From: Flavobacterium resistens
GTDB taxonomy: Bacteria; Bacteroidota; Bacteroidia; Flavobacteriales; Flavobacteriaceae
DNA length: 64,000 bases
NCBI RefSeq assembly: GCF_900182645.1
Contig: NZ_FXTA01000004.1
Span: 124,001-188,000 of the forward strand
Direction: 5' to 3'
Shown here piece after piece: positions 8,427 through 17,126 of this stretch. Under the pieces are notes generated by a model, which ran no database searches, was not told the DNA's origin, and was given only the letters and a program-made list of their open reading frames with translations. The translations under genes and the position numbers were made by a program. Position 1 is the first letter of the stretch, and each line of letters begins with the position of its first letter.

Positions 8427-8433
8427 AGTATTA

Positions 8434-8557
8434 TTTAACCGTAAGGTTCGCTAAGATTTACGCAAAGCACACAAAGTTTTTCAACTTATAAAAGGAAAAT
8501 CTTTGTGTGCTTTACCATTATTTTTTTAATCAAAGCATTGCGAACTTTGCGGTTAAA
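8434..8557. repeat. Composite inverted repeat with AACCGCAAAGTTCGC-type words
   Basis: The left arm starts TTTAACCGTAAGGTTCGC at 8434. The right arm ends with the reverse complement of TTTAACCGCAAAGTTCGC at 8540-8557. Inside is a perfect 13-bp stem (8464-8476 with 8501-8513, AAAGCACACAAAG and its complement). The same words recur at 32449-32488, so this is a dispersed repeat. It lies between convergent genes and could also act as a terminator. Confidence 0.75.
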
Positions 8558-8568
8558 CTTTACTACAA

Positions 8569-10533
8569 TTATAAATCAAATTCATCATCAACAGCCAACG
8601 AATCATTTTTAACTGCAGTTGAATCAGGAGCTTTGATTTTTATCAGTGAACGCGCACTTCCTGAAATATAAACCGGCAATTGACCAAGCGTATCTTCAGG
8701 AACTAACAAACCTCGGCGGAACATTAAATTCTTTAAAAACTTCTGATTTTTAATTGCATAATCTTTCAAATTGCCTTGATCATTAAATTGATACATGAAT
8801 TTTCTCGGTTTCGGAATTATAGTTGCCAAGTATAAACATTCATCTACATTTAGATCAGATGGGCTTTTTTGAAAATAAAAATGACTCGCTTCGCCAATTC
8901 CATAAACATTTGGTCCCCATTCGATAATGTTGAAATATACTTCCAGCATTCTTTCTTTGCTTACAATTCGGTTGTTTTCTAAAATATAAACCAATAAGAT
9001 TTCTTCTAGCTTTCGCGAAAGCGTTTTTTCACGCGTCAGGAAGACGTTTTTAATCAACTGCATGCTGATCGTGCTTGCACCGCGTGAGAATTTTTTGGTT
9101 CTGATGTTTTTAAGAATCGATTGCTTGAAGGCTTCATTAATGAAACCGCGATGTGAGAAGAATGATGGATCTTCAGTCGTTAAAACGCATTTTCTCAAAT
9201 AAGGCGAAATTTGGTCTAAAGGCGTGTAATTCGGATTTGCATTTCCAACCAAAATTGGGCGTTGCAATACATTTTGAATTATCGCACGATAAACAAATTC
9301 ACCATTTAGTTTGTTTAAATCGGCTTCGCCGTATTTTGTAATTCGTAAATCTTCTTTGTTGAGTTTACTGTCAAAAACAAGTGTGTTTGGTTTGTTTTTA
9401 TTGAATTTGAAATCGAGTTTATAATCAAAATTTCCAGTTGCCTGCATTCCTTGAAAATGCGTAAATAATCCGTCAGGAAGCGAAACGATAAAATCCTGCG
9501 CCTTCATCTTTGGAATATTTACTTTCAAAGTATAAACCGTATCTTCTTCTGTATCATATGAAATATAAGGTTTTACTTTGATTTTGTTCAACTGCATTGT
9601 TGAGGTACTGTCTATCGAAATGAAATTATCTCCTAATAAAAATCGGTAATCAAAACGGGCATTTTTGATTACAACATCTTTGCTGGCGATTTTTGGATGA
9701 TTGATTTTTAAATTGGTGATAGAAGTAAAGCCGTCAATGTGAAGTTCACTGCCGCTTTTGTCAATTTTTTCGACGTTCAGTCTAATGGAATCAAAACTGG
9801 CTTTTAAGCTATAACGTTCGTCCAAATAAGGAACGCGAATAGCGCCTGTATCTAAATTGAAGAATCGAATATCGGCTTTTTCATTTCTCGGATCGGCAAA
9901 ACCTTTTATGTTCCAGCGCTGATCGAAATTTTTGCTTTGAACATGAAGATTAGTTTCGAGTTGTTTATCATTTAAAACTAATTTATCAATTGCTATTGAC
10001 GCTGTTTTTCCATTGTCATCAATTTTGAATTGAAATTTCTCTAAATGCATGTCGGTCGGGACCAGATTTAGGAGTTTTGAAATAATTCGGTAAGCAAAAG
10101 CGCCGTATTTGCGTTTTTCACTTTTTTCAGAATCATCACTGTTTCTTTTTAAGAAAGCATCAAAATTTCTGATTTTTCCTTTTTTTACCAATTGAATATA
10201 GCCATTGTTGATTTTCAAAGTTCCAACCTGAACATCACCAATCAATAAATTGCTTAAACTGACACTAGTTTCAATTTTTTCAATTTTAAGAAGTGTGTCA
10301 GCGCCTTTTGGAACTAAAATAACATCGGTTAATTTAATGCTTGATAAGCCGTCGAAAGAAGCTTCTTTTACAGAAAAATCACTATTGTAACTCACTGCCA
10401 TTTTGTGTTTTACTTTTGCAATGGCTTGTTTTAAAAGCGAATCACGAAAAAAATACAGTCCGATGCAAAGTAAAACAAGTAGTACGGCAAGTATTTTTAG
10501 GAGTTTGTATATTTTTTGTTTTGGAAAATTCAT
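8569..10533 (-). CDS. GT51 peptidoglycan glycosyltransferase with N-terminal AsmA-like region
   Basis: This protein has about 654 residues from the ATG at 10533. A TTG eight codons upstream is possible, but the ATG is preferred because the membrane anchor follows directly. After one N-terminal transmembrane helix comes an extracytoplasmic region of about 350 residues resembling AsmA/DUF748-type repeats (LKIEKIETSVSLSNLLIG and similar). A glycosyltransferase-51 domain follows with its classical motifs: TTEDPSFFSHRGF with the catalytic Glu, RGASTISMQLIKNVFL, RKLEEILLVY, and ERMLEVYFNIIEWG. GT51 enzymes polymerise lipid II glycan strands. There is no transpeptidase domain, so it is monofunctional, but far larger than the usual MtgA of about 240 residues. 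It is last in an operon after the esterase-like gene and radA. Confidence 0.85.
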   Translation of the reverse strand: MNFPKQKIYKLLKILAVLLVLLCIGLYFFRDSLLKQAIAKVKHKMAVSYNSDFSVKEASFDGLSSIKLTDVILVPKGADTLLKIEKIETSVSLSNLLIGDVQVGTLKINNGYIQLVKKGKIRNFDAFLKRNSDDSEKSEKRKYGAFAYRIISKLLNLVPTDMHLEKFQFKIDDNGKTASIAIDKLVLNDKQLETNLHVQSKNFDQRWNIKGFADPRNEKADIRFFNLDTGAIRVPYLDERYSLKASFDSIRLNVEKIDKSGSELHIDGFTSITNLKINHPKIASKDVVIKNARFDYRFLLGDNFISIDSTSTMQLNKIKVKPYISYDTEEDTVYTLKVNIPKMKAQDFIVSLPDGLFTHFQGMQATGNFDYKLDFKFNKNKPNTLVFDSKLNKEDLRITKYGEADLNKLNGEFVYRAIIQNVLQRPILVGNANPNYTPLDQISPYLRKCVLTTEDPSFFSHRGFINEAFKQSILKNIRTKKFSRGASTISMQLIKNVFLTREKTLSRKLEEILLVYILENNRIVSKERMLEVYFNIIEWGPNVYGIGEASHFYFQKSPSDLNVDECLYLATIIPKPRKFMYQFNDQGNLKDYAIKNQKFLKNLMFRRGLLVPEDTLGQLPVYISGSARSLIKIKAPDSTAVKNDSLAVDDEFDL

Positions 10534-10553
10534 AGTGGTATTTTTATCAGAAA

Positions 10554-11915
10554 TCAACCAAAAAGAATACTCGCAACATCTTCAATTTTTGCCACAAGTT
10601 CAATTTTGATTCCCGTATTTTTTAAAGCAATTTTATTGTATTTAGAAACAAAAATAGTGTCAAAGCCTAATTTTTCGGCTTCCTGTATTCGTTGATCTAC
10701 ACGATTTACAGGACGAATTTCGCCCGAAAGCCCAACTTCGCCGGCAAAACAAAAACCTTTCCCAACAGGAATATCTTCATTTGATGATAAAATTGCTGCG
10801 ACAACAGCCAAATCAATTGCTGGATCATCTACAGAAATTCCGCCTGTTACGTTCAAGAAAACATCTTTAGCTCCAAGTCGGAAGCCGGCTCTTTTTTCCA
10901 AAACGGCCAAAATCATATTTAATCTTTTGGCGTTATAACCCGTTGTGCTTCTTTGTGGAGTTCCGTAAACTGCTGTACTCACTAATGATTGAATTTCGAT
11001 CATCAGCGGACGCATGCCTTCAAGTGTTGTTGCAATGGCAGTTCCGGATAATTCTTCGTCTTTATGAGAAATCAATATTTCAGAGGGATTGCTTACTTCA
11101 CGCAAACCGCTTCCGAGCATTTCATAAATTCCGAGTTCTGATGTTGAACCAAAACGGTTTTTCAGTGAACGCAAAATTCGGTAAATGTGATTTCTGTCGC
11201 CTTCAAATTGAAGAACGGTATCGACCATATGTTCCAAAATTTTTGGTCCGGCAATGTTTCCGTCTTTGGTAATATGTCCGATTAAAATAACGGGAATATT
11301 GGTTTCTTTGGCAAATTTGATCAGTTCGGCCGTGGTTTCTCTAATTTGAGAAATGCTTCCTGCTGTCGATTCGATATAATCAGTGTGTAAAGTCTGAATG
11401 GAATCGATAATTACAATTTCCGGCTGAATGGCTTCAATTTGTTTGAAGATATTCTGCGTTTTTGTTTCCGTCAGAATATAGCAATTGTCGCTATTTGGTG
11501 TAATTCTTTCGGCGCGCATTTTTATTTGCTTCTGACTTTCTTCGCCGGAAACATATAAAGTTTTATAAGGTAATTTTAATGAGATTTGAAGTAAAAGTGT
11601 GCTTTTTCCAATTCCAGGTTCTCCGCCTAAAAGCGTTAAAGATCCCGGAACAATTCCGCCTCCTAAAACACGATTCAATTCGCCATCGGTTGTATCCATT
11701 CGGATTTCCTGAGCCGAATCAATTTCGTCAATTTTTAAAGGTCTTGGTGCTTTGTTTGTTGAAGTTGGTTCGCTTTTCCAAGCCACTTTTTCTTGTTTCT
11801 GAATAATTTCTTCAGCAATTGTATTCCATTCTTTGCACGCGTTGCATTGCCCCTGCCATTTAGAATATTGGGTGCCGCAGTTTTGGCAAAAAAAGGAAGT
11901 TTTAACTTTTGACAT
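10554..11915 (-). CDS. radA: DNA repair protein RadA
   Basis: This 453-residue protein has every RadA hallmark. An N-terminal zinc finger has Cys at residues 10, 13, 24 and 27. The Walker A motif GGEPGIGKST falls near residue 100, the RadA-specific KNRFG appears in LKNRFGSTSELG, and the C-terminal Lon-protease-like domain (about 300-450) contains GGISVDDPAIDLAV. RadA is a RecA-like DnaB-type helicase that drives branch migration in recombination and repair. Its start overlaps the stop of the upstream esterase-like gene (TAATG), and its stop lies about 20 bases before the ATG of the GT51 gene, so the three are one transcription unit. Length matches E. coli RadA (460). Confidence 0.96.
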   Translation of the reverse strand: MSKVKTSFFCQNCGTQYSKWQGQCNACKEWNTIAEEIIQKQEKVAWKSEPTSTNKAPRPLKIDEIDSAQEIRMDTTDGELNRVLGGGIVPGSLTLLGGEPGIGKSTLLLQISLKLPYKTLYVSGEESQKQIKMRAERITPNSDNCYILTETKTQNIFKQIEAIQPEIVIIDSIQTLHTDYIESTAGSISQIRETTAELIKFAKETNIPVILIGHITKDGNIAGPKILEHMVDTVLQFEGDRNHIYRILRSLKNRFGSTSELGIYEMLGSGLREVSNPSEILISHKDEELSGTAIATTLEGMRPLMIEIQSLVSTAVYGTPQRSTTGYNAKRLNMILAVLEKRAGFRLGAKDVFLNVTGGISVDDPAIDLAVVAAILSSNEDIPVGKGFCFAGEVGLSGEIRPVNRVDQRIQEAEKLGFDTIFVSKYNKIALKNTGIKIELVAKIEDVASILFG

Positions 11916-13069
11916 TATTTAGTTTTTTTAGCAAGCGTATTCATTTCGTCGATTTTCTCATACATCAAATCTTTGTTCAAATCTCCGATTGGCTCCATTT
12001 GAGAAGCATTTTGGTATTTTTTTGAAGCATGTTTTGGGTCGCCCATTTTTTCGTACATCAAGCCCAATTCATATTCTCCTAACATGGCTTTTGGATAATT
12101 TACATTTCCAATTTCCGCCATTTTTCCTAATTCATCATAAGCATTTTTTTTCAAAATAATATTTTCTATTACTTTGAAATCACTCATTCTTACCGGAACC
12201 TGAAATCCTAAAATTTCAGACATTGTAGCGTATTTTTTTTCTAAATAATCTGAATAGCCAGATTCTAGAACTGCAATTTTTTCATTGTATTCAGCAGAAT
12301 TAATTGGTCTGTACGATTCAAAAATTTGATATAACGCATTCGGAATTGAATGTAAAACCTCAGTGTAATGCGTTGCGCCTTTAAATACATCATATTTAAA
12401 ATTCACTAACGGATTATTGGCAACCTTAATATTGCTGTTCAGTTTTTCAATAGGTTCTTTAATTCTTTTATTATCACCTTCTCCTGCAGAAAGATAATAG
12501 AATATTGGTTTTTGGATTTTTGCAAATTTCTCAGCAATTCTAACTTCCATTTTTGGTGCAAGTTCTGGGCTTAAACAGATATATGCGTTAAAAATTGGCT
12601 CTTCTTTATATAAATAAAAATTCGCAAAACTCGCTGTTATGTCATGGCCTGCAATAATTCTGAAAGGCGCAGTATGGTACTTTTTTTCGATGTACGGGAT
12701 TAATTCAGCACCTACAAATTCAAAGAATTTCGCTCCTTTTTCAAAAGGCAGACCTTCATTTTGATCGATTGTCGAATCGTCTTCACGTTCGCCGTCTTTA
12801 TTTTGATGTATTCCAATAATAATCATTTCCGGAATATCATCCCAATATGCGCCATAACTTACTGCTCCCGAAAACGGGTCAAATAAATAATCTCCATCAA
12901 AAAGATATAAAACAGGATATTTTCTATCCGATTTCTCATCATAAGATGGCGGAAGCCCAATTGTTATTCTTCGTTCTTCTCCCAGTTTTTCAGATTTTAT
13001 ATTATCGAATTTTTTCTGAGAAAAAACAGAAACAGATATGAATGCAAGCAGTAGGTAGACTTTTTTCAT
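11915..13069 (-). CDS. Secreted esterase-D-like alpha/beta hydrolase, Asp at the nucleophile position
   Basis: This 384-residue protein starts with a signal peptide (MKKVYLLLAFISVSVFSQ). An ATG four codons upstream at 13081 is the alternative start. The middle is an alpha/beta-hydrolase of the putative-esterase family (enterochelin-esterase/Esterase D-like), with YPVLYLFDGDYLFDP and IELIPYIEKKY-type segments. A C-terminal stretch of about 60 residues resembles a TPR. At the nucleophile elbow the usual G-H-S is G-H-D (IIAGHDITASF). The codon is a clean GAC. The catalytic His (FKGATHYTEV) and an acidic residue after YLSAGEGD remain. It is either an Asp-nucleophile enzyme or a non-catalytic relative. 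It is first in the operon with radA. Confidence 0.75.
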   Translation of the reverse strand: MKKVYLLLAFISVSVFSQKKFDNIKSEKLGEERRITIGLPPSYDEKSDRKYPVLYLFDGDYLFDPFSGAVSYGAYWDDIPEMIIIGIHQNKDGEREDDSTIDQNEGLPFEKGAKFFEFVGAELIPYIEKKYHTAPFRIIAGHDITASFANFYLYKEEPIFNAYICLSPELAPKMEVRIAEKFAKIQKPIFYYLSAGEGDNKRIKEPIEKLNSNIKVANNPLVNFKYDVFKGATHYTEVLHSIPNALYQIFESYRPINSAEYNEKIAVLESGYSDYLEKKYATMSEILGFQVPVRMSDFKVIENIILKKNAYDELGKMAEIGNVNYPKAMLGEYELGLMYEKMGDPKHASKKYQNASQMEPIGDLNKDLMYEKIDEMNTLAKKTK

Positions 13070-13269
13070 GATTGGTGGCATTTCAGTGAATTAAAAAGTA
13101 TTGGAAATTGTATGGCAATATAATACTTTATTTGCTTTTTGGTATTTTGGGACTTAAAAAAAAGCAATGATTTCCTACGCTTATTTTTTTGATTTTAGGC
13201 AACAGAAAATCTGTTTGTACAAAATATTTTGAACAAACTGTGAGTAAAAATAAGGATTAATTTATTGTT

Positions 13270-13620
13270 TTATGTTAACGAATTATCGTTTTCATTTGGA
13301 AAAATAATCCATGGCTTGAAGGTTTTGGCTTCTTCAAATTCCAGGGTCGCATATGAAATGATAATAATGATATCGTCTTTTTGAACCTTTCTTGCGGCAG
13401 GACCATTAAGTGTGATTTCGCCCGAATTTTTTATGCCTTTTATAGCATAAGTTTCAAAACGCTCGCCATTATTAATGTTAACAATAGATACTTTTTCGCC
13501 TTCAATAATATTTGAAGCTTCTAGTAGAGTTTCATCAATAGTAATACTGCCAATATAATTTAAATCGGCACCAGTAACTTTTACTCGATGAATTTTTGAT
13601 TTTATAACTTGAATTTGCAT
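13270..13620 (-). CDS. panD: Aspartate 1-decarboxylase PanD
   Basis: This 116-residue pyruvoyl enzyme makes beta-alanine from L-aspartate for pantothenate and CoA synthesis. The self-cleavage site is intact: NYIGSITID places Gly24-Ser25 exactly as in E. coli PanD, so Ser25 would become the pyruvoyl group. Other family residues visible are Lys9 in IKSKIHR, the later NGPAARKVQ segment, and IIISYA. It follows panC by 14 bases on the same strand. That gap and the end of panC also contain a good internal promoter whose predicted start coincides with the ATG, so panD may be made both from the panC transcript and from its own leaderless one. Confidence 0.96.
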   Translation of the reverse strand: MQIQVIKSKIHRVKVTGADLNYIGSITIDETLLEASNIIEGEKVSIVNINNGERFETYAIKGIKNSGEITLNGPAARKVQKDDIIIIISYATLEFEEAKTFKPWIIFPNENDNSLT

Positions 13621-13624
13621 GGAG

Positions 13625-13657
13625 CAAAGGTAATTTAATTTAATGAAATGGTGTCAA
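13625..13657 (-). promoter_or_regulatory. Internal promoter for panD, predicted leaderless
   Basis: On the minus strand TTG (13657-13655), a 22-base spacer and TACCTTTG (13632-13625) form a consensus flavobacterial promoter. Only four bases separate the -7 box from the panD ATG, so the transcript would begin at or within a base or two of the start codon. Confidence 0.55.
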
Positions 13658-14483
13658 TTAACCTTATAGAATTAACAAATACCGCTATAAACGCACGGTA
13701 TTTTTTGTCATTAATTTTATGATCAATTGATAATAATGTTGATTCGTCAGCAATGACAAAATATTCCAGCTCAAATCTTTCATTGTTTTTGAAAGCGTCT
13801 TCAACAAATTGAATGGTTTCTTGAGGTGATTTAGTTTGAAATATTTCTTTTGCTTCTGTCAAGGTTTTATAAATTATGGCAGCTTCTTTTCTTTCTTCCG
13901 CTGTTAAGCGCTCATTTCGAGAGCTCATCGCTAAAAGATTGTCTTCTCTGAAAATTGGGCAGCCAACAATATTTACAGGTAAATTGTTTTTTTCGACTAA
14001 TTTTTTAACAATTTGTAGTTGCTGAAAATCCTTTTCTCCAAAATAAGCATTTGTAGGCGTTACGATTTCAAAAAGGCGTTTTACAATTGTTCCGACTCCG
14101 TTAAAATGCCCGGGTCTGAATTTTCCTTCCATCTGATTTTCTAAACCATCATAGTCAAAGGATTGCGAAATTGTATTTCCTTCATAAATATCTTCTACTG
14201 AAGGAGCATATAAAATTATTTTGTCACTTAATCCTCTCATTTTTTTTACATCTTCTTCAAGAGTTCGAGGATATTTTTCTAAATCTTCAGGATTATTAAA
14301 CTGAGTAGGGTTTACGAAAATACTTACAACGGTATCGTCGTTTTCTTTAAGTGATCGTTGCATTAAAGCCAGATGCCCTTGGTGTAAAGCTCCCATGGTT
14401 GGTACAAATCCGATGGTTGAATTTGCGGTTTTGATAGTTTTTAAATAAGCTATCAAAGCTACTTTACCGTAAAAAATATGCAT
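13635..14483 (-). CDS. panC: Pantothenate synthetase PanC
   Basis: Pantoate-beta-alanine ligase of 282 residues, the usual length, condenses pantoate and beta-alanine with ATP. Motifs: FVPTMGALHQGHLAL (the HIGH-like nucleotide site), VSIFVNPTQF, the GHFNGVGTIV segment, YFGEKDFQQL, and the KMSKS-like AMSSRNERL. I chose the ATG at 14483. The in-frame ATG at 14513 lies inside a TATGTTTG -7 box, so it would be upstream of the transcript start, and 14483 gives the family's normal N-terminus. panD follows 14 bases later, making a two-gene pantothenate operon. The divergent neighbour at 14592 shares the promoter region. Confidence 0.95.
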   Translation of the reverse strand: MHIFYGKVALIAYLKTIKTANSTIGFVPTMGALHQGHLALMQRSLKENDDTVVSIFVNPTQFNNPEDLEKYPRTLEEDVKKMRGLSDKIILYAPSVEDIYEGNTISQSFDYDGLENQMEGKFRPGHFNGVGTIVKRLFEIVTPTNAYFGEKDFQQLQIVKKLVEKNNLPVNIVGCPIFREDNLLAMSSRNERLTAEERKEAAIIYKTLTEAKEIFQTKSPQETIQFVEDAFKNNERFELEYFVIADESTLLSIDHKINDKKYRAFIAVFVNSIRLIDTISLN

Positions 14484-14506
14484 GGCAGTATTATTAAAAT
14501 TTAGTG

Positions 14507-14514
14507 CAAACATA
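14507..14514 (-). promoter_or_regulatory. Promoter -7 box for panC
   Basis: The minus strand reads TATGTTTG, an exact TAnnTTTG match, about 23 bases before the ATG at 14483. It overlaps the alternative ATG at 14513 and so argues against that start. Confidence 0.5.
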
Positions 14515-14545
14515 ATATATTAGTTATAAACTGCATAAAATTTTG

Positions 14546-14553
14546 TAATTTTG
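14546..14553 (+). promoter_or_regulatory. Promoter -7 box for the glycogen-synthase-like gene
   Basis: TAATTTTG matches TAnnTTTG and ends 38 bases before the ATG at 14592. The -33 region would overlap that of the divergent panC promoter. Confidence 0.5.
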
Positions 14554-14591
14554 CGACGTTTTTATTACCAAAAATTAAGTAAAATACTATT

Positions 14592-15398
14592 ATGAAAGAT
14601 AAGAGGATATTATATGTATCATCTGAAGTCGTGCCTTATTTGGCTGAAAATGAGGTTTCTTTAATGTCTTATGACGTTCCTAAAATGATTAACGATCAAG
14701 GAGGTCAGATAAGAATTTTCATGCCAAGATATGGAAATATCAACGAGAGAAGACATCAATTACACGAAGTGATCAGGCTTTCTGGAATGAATTTGGTAGT
14801 GAATGACTTAGATATGCCATTGATTATTAAAGTTGCTTCAATTCCAAAAGAAAGAATTCAGGTTTATTTTATTGATAATGATGAGTATTTTAAGCGTAAG
14901 GCAACTTTTGCTGACGAAGAAGGTGCGTTGTATCCTGACAATGATGAACGTGCAATCTTTTTTGCTAAGGGAGTTGTTGAAACCGTTAAAAAATTGAACT
15001 GGGTTCCAGATATCATTCATGTTCACGGATGGTTGGCAGCAATGCTTCCTATTTATATGAAGCATTATTATAAAAATGAAGCTTTGTTTTCAGAAACTAA
15101 AATCGTTACATCAGTCTACGGACAATCTTTTGATGAAAACTTAGACATGGAGATGATCAACAAAGTTAAATTTGATGGTGTGCCGCATGAATCTGTTTCT
15201 GACTTGGAAGTTCCAAATTATGAGAATGTTTTAAAAGCAAGTATATTACACTCAGATGCAGTAATCATTGCCTCTGAAAATGTTTCCCCAAGTTTAACAA
15301 AATTTATAGAATCTTCAGGAAAACCTTTTTTACCTTTCACCCCGAAAGATGCATTCGCTGAAGCGTATACAAATTTCTATAGAAAAATGGGTCTTTAA
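14592..15398 (+). CDS. Glycogen/starch synthase N-terminal-domain protein (catalytic motif absent)
   Basis: The 268 residues match only the N-terminal Rossmann half of GT5 glycogen synthases, whose full length is about 470-500. Similarity is clear in ILYVSSEVVPY at the start, IRIFMPRYGNI, the DNDERAIFFAKGVVE region, and PDIIHVHGWLAAMLPIYMK. However, the KxGGL ADP-glucose motif expected at about residue 15 is replaced by AENEVSLMSYDVP, and the C-terminal GT-B domain is missing. The gene is not visibly broken: it ends cleanly and the next gene starts 18 bases later. It probably does not make glycogen on its own and may be a sensor or partner protein. It heads an apparent operon with the DUF4270 and glmS genes. 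Confidence 0.8.
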   Translation: MKDKRILYVSSEVVPYLAENEVSLMSYDVPKMINDQGGQIRIFMPRYGNINERRHQLHEVIRLSGMNLVVNDLDMPLIIKVASIPKERIQVYFIDNDEYFKRKATFADEEGALYPDNDERAIFFAKGVVETVKKLNWVPDIIHVHGWLAAMLPIYMKHYYKNEALFSETKIVTSVYGQSFDENLDMEMINKVKFDGVPHESVSDLEVPNYENVLKASILHSDAVIIASENVSPSLTKFIESSGKPFLPFTPKDAFAEAYTNFYRKMGL

Positions 15399-15416
15399 TT
15401 AACTTTAATTTTAAAA

Positions 15417-17117
15417 ATGTACAATACTTCTTTTATTAAGAAAATTCTAGTAGCTGCAACGGTAGTTTTTTTATATTCATGCGATAGAGATTTTAATGCG
15501 ATTGGTGATGATTTAATTGGAGATAATCATTTTGATTTGACACCTGAAAAATATGATGTTTTGGCTTATAACCAAGAAGTAACGCCTATTGAGTCAAACG
15601 GATTGGCAATAAATGCTTTGGGTATTTATGATAATCCGGTTTTAGGTACAACAACAGGAAGTTATGTTACTCAGGTTGCTTTGTCAGAATATGCGCCAAC
15701 AATTGGCGAAGGTGCTGTTATTGATAGTGTATATTTGAGTGTTCCTTATTTTAGCCATGTAGTATCTACTGATGCTGATGGTAAGCGTACTTTTGAATTA
15801 GATTCTGTTTTTGGGCCTGCTGACGGAAAAATCGATTTAAGTATCTATGAGTCCAAAGTTGCAATGCGCAATAGTTTTTTTGATAATGGTACTCAATTGC
15901 CTCAATTGTATTATACAAGCGCTAATGATAATGCAGATTTTGACGGTAATATTGGTGCAAAACTTAATAACTCAAGTAGTAAAAGTCAAAATACAGAATT
16001 CTTTTTTAATAAAGCTGAAATAACGGACAGGACTATAGATGCTAACGGAAAAGTGGTTTTGACTAAAGTAGCGCCGGAAATGCGCTTGATGTTAGATAAA
16101 GCCTTCTTCATGGATAAAATTTTAAATGCTCCTGCAGAAAAATTATCATCAGCAAATGTATTCCAGGATTATTTTAGAGGATTATATTTCAAAGTAGCAA
16201 GATCGGGAGCAAATCCTGCAAACTTAGCTTTGATTAATTTTGCAACAGCAGGTAAAATTGTCATTAAATATAAGGCAAAAACGGCAATTACTACAGATCC
16301 TGACACGACAACGGAGGATAAGAGTATCACGATTAACTTGACTGGTGCTACAGCTAGTCTTCAGCAAGATGCGAAGAATGCCAATTATGCGAATGCAATA
16401 GCTGATGCAAATATAAATCGAACAGAAGGCGATGATCGTCTTTATATTAAAGGAGGGCAGGGATCTGCTGCAGTAATAGAACTTTTTGATAAAAAAGATT
16501 TAATTGGATATAATAAGAAAGGAGAATTGGTGAATAAGCCAAACGGAGTTTCTGATGTATTGGATGAATTGAGGCTTGCTTACAGAACTAAAAAAGGATT
16601 GGTAAATGAGGCAAATTTAGTTTTCAATATTGATACTGAAAAAATGGGCGTGAAAGGTAGTGGGAATGTACAGGCAGATGAACCTAAAAGAGTTTATTTG
16701 TATGATTTGACTAATAACATACCTTTGATTGATTATTCTGATGGTACTTCTGGTGCACTTACAGGTGATCCTAAAGCTACAAAATATATTTTTGGTGGTA
16801 TTATCAATATTGATGAAGCGACTAAAAGAGGAAATTATTATAAGGTAAGAATTACCAATCATATTCGAAATCTTATTAAAGATACAACAACTGTTAATGT
16901 AAAATTAGGTTTAGTTGTTACTGAAGATATTGGTGTGATTACTTCAAATAGACTGAAGAATAAGGTTAAGATTGGAACAAATCCTGATGTATATTTTACA
17001 GCAGCGCCAAGAGGATCAGTTATGGGGCCATTAGGAACTATTTTGTACGGAGGGAAATCTTCTGTTCCAGATGATAAAAGACTGAAACTTGAAATTTACT
17101 ACACGAAACCAAATTAA
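15417..17117 (+). CDS. DUF4270 family lipoprotein
   Basis: This 566-residue predicted outer-membrane or periplasmic lipoprotein has an N-terminus ending VFLYSC with the lipidated Cys at about residue 22. The mature start DRDFNAIGDDLIGDNHFD and the following region (TTGSYVTQVALSEY, IDSVYLSVPYF) are typical of the DUF4270 family, common in Bacteroidota and without known function. The rest is rich in beta-strand and has many Asn/Asp/Lys residues; the C-terminus is KLEIYYTKPN. It is 18 bases after the glycogen-synthase-like gene and 9 bases before glmS, so all three are likely co-transcribed, which hints at a role in envelope or carbohydrate metabolism. Confidence 0.82.
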   Translation: MYNTSFIKKILVAATVVFLYSCDRDFNAIGDDLIGDNHFDLTPEKYDVLAYNQEVTPIESNGLAINALGIYDNPVLGTTTGSYVTQVALSEYAPTIGEGAVIDSVYLSVPYFSHVVSTDADGKRTFELDSVFGPADGKIDLSIYESKVAMRNSFFDNGTQLPQLYYTSANDNADFDGNIGAKLNNSSSKSQNTEFFFNKAEITDRTIDANGKVVLTKVAPEMRLMLDKAFFMDKILNAPAEKLSSANVFQDYFRGLYFKVARSGANPANLALINFATAGKIVIKYKAKTAITTDPDTTTEDKSITINLTGATASLQQDAKNANYANAIADANINRTEGDDRLYIKGGQGSAAVIELFDKKDLIGYNKKGELVNKPNGVSDVLDELRLAYRTKKGLVNEANLVFNIDTEKMGVKGSGNVQADEPKRVYLYDLTNNIPLIDYSDGTSGALTGDPKATKYIFGGIINIDEATKRGNYYKVRITNHIRNLIKDTTTVNVKLGLVVTEDIGVITSNRLKNKVKIGTNPDVYFTAAPRGSVMGPLGTILYGGKSSVPDDKRLKLEIYYTKPN

Positions 17118-17126
17118 TAAATATAT

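Noticed and set aside
10533..10557. TTG start for the GT51 gene at 10557
   Set aside because: The ATG at 10533 is directly before the membrane anchor; the TTG would overlap the radA stop and add eight residues without support.
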